Origin: an uncultured Treponema sp.
GTDB lineage: Bacteria; Spirochaetota; Spirochaetia; Treponematales; Treponemataceae
Direction: 5' to 3'
Assembly: GCA_946403565.1 (NCBI GenBank)
Contig: CAMJAJ010000047.1
Span: forward strand, 1 to 7,920
DNA length: 7,920 nucleotides
Within the stretch, counting starts at the first letter, position 1. Each line of letters opens with the position of its first letter. Shown one piece after another: positions 1 through 7,000 of this stretch. The position numbers and the translations under genes were made by a program. The notes beneath the pieces are model-generated. The model saw only the letters and a program-made list of their open reading frames with translations, did no database searches and had not been told where the DNA came from.

Positions 1-628
1 AGCCGCCCTTCTTCTTGAAGTCCGAGGGCAGGAAGCGGACGCGCCCTCCGCCGGCACGCTCCTCCAGCGACTTTCCAATCGCGTTGATCTTGCCCGCGTC
101 CTTGAAGGGGCTTATGGAAAGCGTCGTCGTAAACCAGCCGAAGCCGTTCTCCAGGGCAAAGCGGTACGCCGCCTCCAGGCGCAGCGCATAGCAGCGGCGG
201 CAGCGCTCCCCCTTCTCCGCCTCATGCTGCAGGGCCGCCTCCTCCCGAGCCCGCGTAGCCCGGTAGAAATCCTCCGGGTCGTAGCCGCCCTCGACGAGCC
301 GTATGCCGCGGGCGGCGGGAAAGCGCGGCAGGAAGCACTTCAGCTCCTCCAGCCGCCGGTCGTATTCGGTTTGCGGGTGAATGTTGGGATTATAATAGAA
401 GATGGTGATTTCAAAATAGGGCGCCAGATACTCGATGACGTAGGACGAGCAGGGGGCGCAGCAGGCGTGCAGCAGGAGGCCCGGCTTTCCTGCAATTCTT
501 CCACCCGGCGGCTGCGATATGCCACCTGGCAGGCCACCGGCATCCACCGGCTTTCCCGCCGCCAGTCCGCCCAGGGATGCGAGTATCTGATCCAGCTCCC
601 GCTCGTAGGGAGAGGTGCGCTTGGACAT
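1..628 (-). CDS. queH: Epoxyqueuosine reductase QueH (C-terminus off the window)
   Basis: QueH reduces epoxyqueuosine to queuosine at the wobble base of tRNAs with GUN anticodons; it is the non-homologous alternative to QueG. Reading the minus strand from the ATG at 628 gives 209 residues, open at the window edge. Seen directly: the family hallmark HACCAPCS at residues 54-61 (Cys56, Cys57, Cys60), FYYNPNIHP at 77-85, a second cysteine pair in RCRRC at 142-146, and TTTLSISPFKD at 167-177. In the family the cysteines hold an Fe-S cluster and metal. The N-terminus is longer than the minimal form, with a Gly/Pro-rich stretch at about 24-50 just before the core. The start lies 29 bases after the stop of the S1 gene. 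No Shine-Dalgarno sequence is visible and no alternative in-frame start lies between, so translation may depend on coupling. Identity is secure; the exact start is less so. Confidence 0.93.
   Translation of the reverse strand, partial: MSKRTSPYERELDQILASLGGLAAGKPVDAGGLPGGISQPPGGRIAGKPGLLLHACCAPCSSYVIEYLAPYFEITIFYYNPNIHPQTEYDRRLEELKCFLPRFPAARGIRLVEGGYDPEDFYRATRAREEAALQHEAEKGERCRRCYALRLEAAYRFALENGFGWFTTTLSISPFKDAGKINAIGKSLEERAGGGRVRFLPSDFKKKGG
481..559 (-). repeat. Short direct repeat flanking the QueH N-terminal linker
   Basis: The 13-base copies at 481-493 and 547-559 match at 12 of 13 positions, 66 bases apart, and both encode AGKP (residues 24-27 and 46-49). The 66-base spacing keeps the frame. 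The segment between is Gly/Pro-rich and looks like an added linker ahead of the conserved QueH core, possibly from an in-frame duplication or slippage event. Confidence 0.45.
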
Positions 629-657
629 GGCGGACGCCGCGGCCGGCCCGTCAGGGC

Positions 658-1755
658 CTATTTCTTCAGCAGGGCGGCGAAGGGGTTGTAGGTCTCCCCA
701 TCGTCGTCGGAGGCATGCGCCTTCTGGTATTCAGCGGCGTTGTCCTGCTCCTCGTTGGAGACGACCGGCGAGAGGGAAATCTTCCTGTCCTCCTCGTCCA
801 CCCGATCCACGGTCACGGCAAGCTCGTCGCCCGGCTTGTAGACCTGCTTGAGGTTCGTGTTGCGCTCCACGGGAAGCTTGGAGATATGCACCAGGCCGTC
901 AACGGCGGGAGCCAGGTTGATGAACAGGCCAAAGTCCGCCACGCGGCTGACCTTTCCCTCTATCTTGGTTCCCACAGGGAACTTATCGGCGATTCCGTCC
1001 CAGGGGTCGGCCTCCAGCTCCTTCATGCTCAGGGAGACCTTCTCCCTCTCCCAGTCCGCCCGTATGATCTTGGCCTCGACCTCCTGGCCGACCTTGAGCA
1101 CGTCGTGCACGTCGCCCACGCGGACATGGCTTATCTCGGAGACAGGCAGCAGGGCCTCGAAGCCCTCGACATTCACGAAAGCCCCGTAGCTCTCGATCCT
1201 GGAGACGCAGCCCTTCACGACCGAGCCGAGCTGGAGCTTCTGGGCGAGCTTGGACTTCTGCTCGGCCGCCTGCTCCGCAAGGATGGCGCGGTTGGAAAGG
1301 ACGACATTCCGTCCGTCGTTCTTGTACTCCTGGATCTTGAAGGTCAGGTGCTTGCCCACGTATTCCGCAGGCTCCTTGCGCTCGCGGAAGCCCATCTGGC
1401 TGTAGGGGCAGAAGGCCCGCGTCGTGCCGACCATGACCTCAAAGCCGCCCTTGATCTCCTTGGTGACGTGGCCCTCCACAGGAACCCCGTTCTGGAACGC
1501 GCTTCCCAGCATGTCCTTGCCCGCATTCTGTCCGGCGAGCTTGGTCGTGAAATGCAGCTCGTCCCTCGTGGCCGAAGCAAAGTAGACCTTGATGCGGTCC
1601 CCTTCCTTTATGGAGACATTGCCCGCATCGTCGGTGAACTCTGACTTGTCAACGAAACCCTCGCTCTTGAGGCCGAGGTCAATGAAAACCGTATCCGACG
1701 AGATGGCGACAACGGTGGTCTCCACCATCTGTCCTGGTTCAAACTGATTCTTCAT
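658..1755 (-). CDS. Four-domain ribosomal protein S1-like RNA-binding protein
   Basis: This 365-residue protein consists of four S1 (OB-fold) RNA-binding domains, at about 8-72, 91-157, 177-245 and 262-329, followed by an acidic tail (about 330-355) and a short basic end (NPFAALLKK). Domain 2 carries IKGGFEV and TRAFCPYSQ, like the second domain of ribosomal S1. Domains 3 and 4 carry the typical SYGAFVNV, GLVHISKL and DRKISLSP motifs, and DPWDG bridges them as in true S1. The likely role is mRNA binding on the 30S subunit or as an accessory RNA-binding factor. Four domains resemble the shorter S1 of Firmicutes rather than the six-domain E. coli form, so it may be a paralogue and no symbol is given. 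The ATG at 1755 is preferred over the in-frame TTG at 1764 because TAAGGG lies 9 bases upstream of the ATG but touches the TTG. It follows the barrel gene by 57 bases. Confidence 0.9.
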   Translation of the reverse strand: MKNQFEPGQMVETTVVAISSDTVFIDLGLKSEGFVDKSEFTDDAGNVSIKEGDRIKVYFASATRDELHFTTKLAGQNAGKDMLGSAFQNGVPVEGHVTKEIKGGFEVMVGTTRAFCPYSQMGFRERKEPAEYVGKHLTFKIQEYKNDGRNVVLSNRAILAEQAAEQKSKLAQKLQLGSVVKGCVSRIESYGAFVNVEGFEALLPVSEISHVRVGDVHDVLKVGQEVEAKIIRADWEREKVSLSMKELEADPWDGIADKFPVGTKIEGKVSRVADFGLFINLAPAVDGLVHISKLPVERNTNLKQVYKPGDELAVTVDRVDEEDRKISLSPVVSNEEQDNAAEYQKAHASDDDGETYNPFAALLKK

Positions 1756-1764
1756 AGTAAACAA

Positions 1765-1770
1765 CCCTTA
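1765..1770 (-). promoter_or_regulatory. Ribosome binding site of the S1-like gene
   Basis: TAAGGG on the minus strand lies 9 bases upstream of the ATG at 1755. It abuts the alternative TTG at 1764 with no spacing, so it decides in favour of the ATG start. Confidence 0.6.
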
Positions 1771-1812
1771 TCCGAGCAGCCCCAGCCGTCCAGACGGACG
1801 CCTGAAGCAGGC

Positions 1813-2655
1813 TCATTCGTTCTGCTCATCCTTTTTGCCTTTCTTTGACTTTTCAGGCTTCTCCTGATAACCCGACTCTTCGGCCTTCCGCTGCTCCACC
1901 AGGCGGTCCACACCACGGGTGCCAAGGTTTATGGAGAAGCCGACAAAGACCTTTGCGGTCGCCTGGTTGTCCGTCTCGTAGTTGAACCTCGTTCCGCCGT
2001 AATTCATGTGTGAATGGCTGAATTTGACGCTCTGGAAATCGACTCCGACGTTCAACCCGACAAGGTAGGTCGGCTTCGCTATGATCCAGCAACGGTAGCC
2101 CAGGTTGAAGTTGTAGCCGATGTTGCGCTCCTCCAGCTTGACGGTCACCCTGTCGGCGGCCACCCCCCAGGTGTCCGGCTTGGTGAACTCCGAACGGCGC
2201 AGGGTGAACATGGCGGACGGGAAGAAGCTGAACGAGTGCCTCCTGCCCAGGTTGAGCCGGAGCACCGGCCCCACGCCGATGTTGTATTCAATCCCGCTGT
2301 CCAGGTCTATGTCCAGGTCCGGAATGCCGGAGGCCCCGGTGGTATCGAAATCCGAAAAGGTGTATGTCGTGAACTTGCTGAGGCTGCCGTCCACCCCGAC
2401 CCCCAGGTCGGTGAAGCCGAAGGGAGACCCCAGGAATGAAACCACCGTCGCCTTGCCGCCCAGCGGAGTCTTTGTCTTCCGGTTAAACTCCTCCATCCCC
2501 AGGTAGGTGATGTCGTCGTCGGAAACTTTAAGCGTGTCGGTGTTTTTGAAGGTGTTCTCGTAGCTTACCGAGAGTTCCCAGTCCCCTGCATGGGCAAAGG
2601 CGGAGATGAATGCCAAGGAAACGATTATCAATAATTTTCTTGAGCAGTGTTTCAT
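1813..2655 (-). CDS. Predicted outer-membrane beta-barrel protein, unknown function
   Basis: The 280-residue product starts with a clear Sec signal peptide: a basic n-region (Lys2, Arg6, Lys7), a hydrophobic core and a likely cleavage after AHA at residues 21-23. No cysteine follows in a lipobox, so it is not an obvious lipoprotein. The rest alternates polar and hydrophobic residues with many Gly and aromatic residues, typical of short transmembrane beta-strands (for example IEYNIGVGPVLRLNLG and the late strand AKVFVGFSINLG). After this last strand comes a charged tail of about 33 residues, rich in Lys and Glu. I do not recognise a named family; small treponemal barrel proteins such as the DUF2715 group are a possible comparison, unverified. 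The ATG at 2655 is fixed by the signal peptide. It has no Shine-Dalgarno sequence and lies just 8 bases from a -10 box. It is divergent from sbcD. Confidence 0.78.
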   Translation of the reverse strand: MKHCSRKLLIIVSLAFISAFAHAGDWELSVSYENTFKNTDTLKVSDDDITYLGMEEFNRKTKTPLGGKATVVSFLGSPFGFTDLGVGVDGSLSKFTTYTFSDFDTTGASGIPDLDIDLDSGIEYNIGVGPVLRLNLGRRHSFSFFPSAMFTLRRSEFTKPDTWGVAADRVTVKLEERNIGYNFNLGYRCWIIAKPTYLVGLNVGVDFQSVKFSHSHMNYGGTRFNYETDNQATAKVFVGFSINLGTRGVDRLVEQRKAEESGYQEKPEKSKKGKKDEQNE

Positions 2656-2663
2656 TTTGGGCC

Positions 2664-2692
2664 AGTATACAAAATTTTGAGAGATACTTCAA
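2664..2692 (-). promoter_or_regulatory. Sigma-70-like promoter for the beta-barrel gene
   Basis: On the minus strand TTGAAG (2692-2687) and TATACT (2669-2664) are separated by exactly 17 bases, with 4/6 and 5/6 matches to the -35 and -10 consensus. The -10 box ends 8 bases before the ATG at 2655, so transcription should begin at or within two or three bases of the start codon. The element sits in an AT-rich patch of an otherwise GC-rich window. Confidence 0.72.
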
Positions 2693-2707
2693 TAGTCCGC
2701 ATGGAAA

Positions 2708-2757
2708 AAGCGCGGAAATCAGGGGAGGTAGTTTCACACGCCCCTCCTTCCGCACTT
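2708..2757. repeat. Imperfect inverted repeat between the divergent promoters
   Basis: AAGCGCGGAA (2708-2717) and TTCCGCACTT (2748-2757) are complementary at 9 of 10 positions. Inside them AGGGG (2721-2725) pairs with CCCCT (2741-2745) across a 15-base loop. The repeat occupies nearly all the space between the two -35 boxes (2692 and 2762). It could be an operator or activator site serving both genes, or a cruciform or hairpin. A terminator is unlikely because no T-tract follows on either strand and it lies upstream of both promoters. The pairing is seen; the function is inferred. Confidence 0.5.
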
Positions 2758-2761
2758 CGCG

Positions 2762-2790
2762 TTGAAAACCGCCCTAGAAAGCGATATACT
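2762..2790 (+). promoter_or_regulatory. Sigma-70-like promoter for sbcD-sbcC-recF
   Basis: TTGAAA (2762-2767) and TATACT (2785-2790) are separated by exactly 17 bases, each a 5/6 match to consensus. The -10 box ends 7 bases before the sbcD ATG at 2798, placing the expected transcription start at the A of that ATG or one base before it. Confidence 0.75.
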
Positions 2791-2797
2791 ATCCTTC

Positions 2798-4093
2798 ATG
2801 CGATTCATCCACACAGCGGACTGGCACCTGGGCAACAGGATGCACGACACGGACAGGATAGCGGAGATGTCGTCCTTCCTGGCCTGGCTCAAGGAAGAGA
2901 TTGTCAGGCAGGAAGCCGACTGCCTGGTCATAGCGGGGGACATCTACGACGTGGCAAACCCTCCGAACGATGCCAAGAAGCGGTACTGCGCCTTCCTGGC
3001 CTCCCTCATCGGGACCTGCTGCCGCAACGTCATCGTCGTGGGAGGCAACCACGACTCCGGCAGCCTCCTGGACACGGAGAAGGAGCTCTTCGAGGCGCTT
3101 GACATCCATGTGGTGGGATCGCTTTCAAAACTGAAGCCGGAGGACCTGCTCTTTGAGCTGAAAGACAGCGGAGGGAAGACCATCGGCATAGCCGCCGCAG
3201 TCCCCTTTGCGCGGGAAATAGAGCTGCGGGACTACCTTGAGGGGGAAGCGACAGACGGGACCGTGTGCGACGCGGCCTACGGAGCCCTCTACCGGCGGCT
3301 CTGGGAGGCTGCCGACCGGATGAGGGCGGGACGGCAGATTCCCGTCATAGCGACCGGCCACCTCTATGCGGCCAAACTGGAAGGGCGGTTCGCGGACTGC
3401 ACGGACACCGGGGGGTTCGACGACGGCAGCAGGGCCATCGACATACTGGGCAACCTGGGCCTGGTGAGTCCGACCGTGTTCCCGCAGGAGTTCGACTATG
3501 TGGCCCTGGGGCACATCCACTACACGACGATGGTCGCGGGCAATCCCAAGATCCGCTATTCCGGCTCGCCCTTCGTGCTGGGCTTTGACGAGGCGACCAT
3601 CCCCCGCCACGTGCTCTGCGTGGACTGCGAAGCGGGCAAGACCGAGGTCAAGAAGGTCGTCGTCCCCGCGTTCGCCCGTTACCGGCGGCTGGAGGGCGGA
3701 ATCACCCATATAAAGGAAGAAATCGAGGGCCTGATTGCCGCGGGCAGCGGGTCTGACGGGCTGAAATGCTACCTGGAGCTGTGCTACGAGCGCAGGGCCG
3801 GGGACCCGGGGCTTGACGCCCTTGAGGATGCCGTGGCCCAGCTCCCCCCGCATATCCGCGTGGTCAGCTGGAAGCGGAAAGATGCCCGGGCCGCGATACG
3901 CCGCGAGGGGACGCTGGACGACAAGGAGCTCAGGAGCCTGAGCGACGAGGACATCTTCACCAGCCTGATCCTGGACAATCCCCGCTGCCCCCCTCCTGAG
4001 CAGGAGGACGCCAGGAAGGAGTGGCTTGCCAAGTACCTGCCGCTCTTCCTGCAGGTCGCGGGAGAGGTCGAATCCGAAGGGGAGGCGAGATGA
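2798..4093 (+). CDS. sbcD: SbcD, nuclease subunit of the SbcCD complex
   Basis: SbcD is the Mre11-type, Mn-dependent nuclease that with SbcC cuts DNA hairpins, palindromic cruciforms and protein-blocked ends. The 431-residue product is close to the usual length (about 390-430). The metallophosphoesterase motifs are all visible: DWH (Asp8, His10), AGDIYD (Asp48), GGNHDS (Asn84, His85, Asp86), TGH (His188) and GHIH (His239, His241). The C-terminal part (about 290-431) is the cap and SbcC-contact region. The canonical MRFIHTADWHLG opening sets the start at 2798; an in-frame TTG at 2762 would add 12 residues but falls on the -35 box. There is no Shine-Dalgarno sequence, and the ATG is 7 bases after the -10 box, so the message is predicted leaderless. 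The stop overlaps the sbcC start as ATGA, indicating translational coupling. Confidence 0.96.
   Translation: MRFIHTADWHLGNRMHDTDRIAEMSSFLAWLKEEIVRQEADCLVIAGDIYDVANPPNDAKKRYCAFLASLIGTCCRNVIVVGGNHDSGSLLDTEKELFEALDIHVVGSLSKLKPEDLLFELKDSGGKTIGIAAAVPFAREIELRDYLEGEATDGTVCDAAYGALYRRLWEAADRMRAGRQIPVIATGHLYAAKLEGRFADCTDTGGFDDGSRAIDILGNLGLVSPTVFPQEFDYVALGHIHYTTMVAGNPKIRYSGSPFVLGFDEATIPRHVLCVDCEAGKTEVKKVVVPAFARYRRLEGGITHIKEEIEGLIAAGSGSDGLKCYLELCYERRAGDPGLDALEDAVAQLPPHIRVVSWKRKDARAAIRREGTLDDKELRSLSDEDIFTSLILDNPRCPPPEQEDARKEWLAKYLPLFLQVAGEVESEGEAR
4077..4085 (+). promoter_or_regulatory. Ribosome binding site of sbcC
   Basis: AAGGGGAGG inside the end of sbcD lies 4 bases before the ATG at 4090. It supports that start over the in-frame ATG at 4021, which would add 23 residues lying ahead of the conserved MRILKIELENLNSLKG opening. 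Confidence 0.75.
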
Positions 4094-7000
4094 GGATACT
4101 GAAGATAGAGCTGGAAAACCTGAATTCCCTCAAAGGCTACTGGTGCATAGACCTGGAGCACCCCGACTACAAGCGGAACCACGACCTCTTCGTCATATCC
4201 GGGCCGACGGGAGCGGGCAAGACGACCATCCTTGATGCGATAACCCTTGCCCTCTACGGCTGCACCCCCCGGCAGGAGTCGCTTGCCAGCAGCAACGACA
4301 TCATGACCCTGCACACGGCTTCCTGCATGGCGCGGGTCACCTACCGCTGCAGGGCCGGGACCTTCATCTCCGAGTTCCACCAGAGGAGGGCGCGGGACAA
4401 GGCCGACGGCAATCTGCAGACGGAGGAATGTCAGATTACGGATGCGGCAAGCGGGGATGTCATTTGCCCGCCGTGCAGGGCCAGTGTATTGGCCGAGAAA
4501 ACCGAGCGGATCATACAGCTCAGCTACCGGCAGTTCTGTGCCTCCATCATGCTCGCCCAGGGAGAGTTCGACAGATTCCTGACCGGTGACGACCGGGAGC
4601 GCGCTGCAATCCTTGCGAAGATTACGGGGACGGAGCGGTTCAAGCTGATCGGCGCCCGTGTCGGGGAGCAGGCAAGCGAGAAGCAAAAGGCCCTGAAACT
4701 CGCCGAGGCACTCTATCAGACGCAGGCGCAGAAGCTTCTGGACGGGGAGCGGATTGCGGCGCTGGAGAAGGAGATGGCCCTGCTGGAAGAAACGCTTGCC
4801 CGGAACGATGAGGCCATGCGGGAGGTCAGTTCCGCCCTCATGTGGCTGCGCCAGCGCGACGAGTGCGCGGCGAAGCTGGAGCTGGCAAAGCGGGAACGGC
4901 TCTCGTATGAGGCGGACCGGAAGGCATTCGGCGACGGCGAGCAGACCTTGGGGCGGATTGAAAAAGCCCGCTCCTGCAAGGCGGAATATCAGGGGCTGTT
5001 CCAGATCCGCGAGGGGCGGAAGCAGGATTCGCGTGCCCTGGAGCAGGCCAGAAGCACGCTCGGCAGTCTGGAGCAGGAGCTTGCCGCATCCGTAACCCAG
5101 GCTGAGGAAGCCGGTGCCAACTGTGCCCGGATTGAGGCTGCCGTGGAAGCCGCCCGCCCCCTGTGGAAGCTTGTCCGTGAGAAGGACGGCCAGCTCCGGC
5201 TGGCAGCCCAGAAAGAGAAGGCGGCGCAGGCTCAGGAGGAGGAAGGCAGAAAGCGGCTGGATACGGCCGTATCCGGCCAGGCTGCCTTGCAGAAAGAGCT
5301 TTCGGATTTGCAGACGCAGCTGGCCGGGGTGGATGCCTACCTTGCTGGGAATGCCTCTGACGAAGAACTTTCTTCCCTCATACCGTCCCTGTCAGCCCTC
5401 AGGGACAGATGCTCGGATAGGTTTGACAAGATAGAAATCCAGGAGAACAGCCTGAATCTCGCCAGAGCAGAGAAGGAGAAGCTGCTTGCGAAGAAAGCGG
5501 AGGACGAAGGGCGGCTCCGGGAAGCGGACGGTCAGCTCAAGTCCCTCATCTCCAGCAAGTACGAGTCCGTCGCCCGCATACTCAGGGAGGGGCTTCAGGC
5601 GGGCAAGCCCTGTCCTGTCTGCGGTTCCCGGGACCATTCCCTTGCGGCGGGCGGACAGGAGGCGGCCGGGGGTGGTCTGAGCCAGGAAGAGCGGACACTC
5701 GGGGCGGACATCCTGTCCCTGAGCCATGCCATTGACAGGGAACGGGAGGCCGTACAGGAGGACGAGAAAGGAATCCTCCTGCAGGAGCAGAAAATCGGCC
5801 AGTGCGAGAAGGACATCGCGAGCCTGAAAGCGGAGCAGGCGGCGGATTCCGCAAAACTTCTTTCTATTATAAAGGGCTGTTCTGTGGAGGCTTCCGGACT
5901 GGAGGCCGCGAAGGACAAGCCTGCGTTCAAGGCCGCATTCTCCTCCGTCCTGTCCGCCCTTGAGGGCAGGAAGACGGCCTTTGATTCCAGGAAGCTCCGT
6001 AAAATCCAGCTGGAGAAGGACATCCAGGGCAGGCAGAGCAGCCTGGATTCCATAGACGTAGATGCCCGGAAAAGCGAATATGAGGAGGCCCGGCAGGCAC
6101 ACCTCCGCGTAGTGCAGGAGCTTGCCGTTCTGGACGACGAGCGGCTCAAGCTCTTCGGGAACAAGGTCGTGGACGAGGAAGAGTCCGCCCTTGTCAAGGA
6201 ATCCGACAGGCTCCGAAAGGAGAAGGAAGCCGCCGACAAGGCGTGCAGCGGCTTGCGGCAGAAAAAGGCTACCTTTGAGGGGCAGGCCGCACAGCTGGAC
6301 AGGCGGCTTGCCGAGGCTGCCGGACAGGAGGAGCAGGCTGCCGCCCGCTTCCGGGAGGCCCTGGAACGCGCGGGCATTGCGGGCGAGGAGGAGTACCTCA
6401 GCTTCATACAGGACGAGCTACGCTATGAATCCCTCCGCAGCAAGGCCGAGGAGCTCAAGGAACGGGACGCCAGGACGGCGGCCAATCTGGAATCCGCAGA
6501 GAAAGCCCTGAAGGACTGCCTTGCCCAGAACAAGACCGACCGGAGCCTTGCGGAGCTGGAGGGACAGAGGAAGGAGCTTGAAGCGGTCGCTTCGACAGGT
6601 CGTGAGAAGATAGGCCAGGACAGGCAGATTCTGGAGGACAACGAGAAGAACAAGGCGGAGGCGGAGAAGGGGCGGGAAGCCTACGAAGCGGCCCGCGAGG
6701 AATACGAGAACTGGCGGGTGATGAAGGACATGGTCGGCATAAAGGACGGCAGCGAGCTTGAGGTCTTCGTCCAGTCCCTCGCCTTTCAGAACCTGCTCGT
6801 CAAGGCCAACCGCTACCTCTTCGACATAACCGGCCGCTACCAGCTGGTGCAGGTTCCCGGCAGCGTGGGCTTCATGGTGCAGGACGTGAACTTTACGGGT
6901 GACAAGGATGACCGCCCGGTCTCCAACATGAGCGGGGGCGAGAAGTTCATCATCAGCCTCTCCCTCGCGCTCGGCATTGCGGAGATGGCCAGCCGGAGCG

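Noticed and set aside
645..658. Small hairpin (GGCCC, TGAC loop, GGGCC) just after the S1 stop, as a terminator
   Set aside because: Only five base pairs and no T-tract follows; in this GC-rich sequence it can easily be chance, and queH starts directly downstream.
577..1644. Long open frame of 355 codons on the plus strand opposite the S1-like gene
   Set aside because: It is antisense to a clear four-domain S1 protein, has no recognisable motifs, and long antisense frames are expected in GC-rich coding DNA.
1756..1764. In-frame TTG start for the S1-like gene at 1764
   Set aside because: The Shine-Dalgarno-like TAAGGG touches this TTG; it is correctly spaced for the ATG at 1755.
1756..1812. 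Terminator or promoter between the barrel gene and the S1-like gene
   Set aside because: A CGTCC/GGACG mini-hairpin is present but without a T-tract, and no convincing -35/-10 pair could be found.
2528..2755. Minus-strand 75-codon frame across the intergenic region
   Set aside because: It overlaps the barrel gene's signal-peptide region in another frame and runs through its promoter; no features support it.
4021..4089. Upstream ATG that would extend SbcC by 23 residues
   Set aside because: The extension is out of family, lies inside the sbcD coding sequence, and the ATG at 4090 has the better ribosome binding site and the conserved N-terminus.
3125..4686. Two long minus-strand open frames (242 and 300 codons) opposite sbcD and sbcC
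   Set aside because: They are antisense to well-conserved genes with all catalytic motifs intact, and their translations show no family features.
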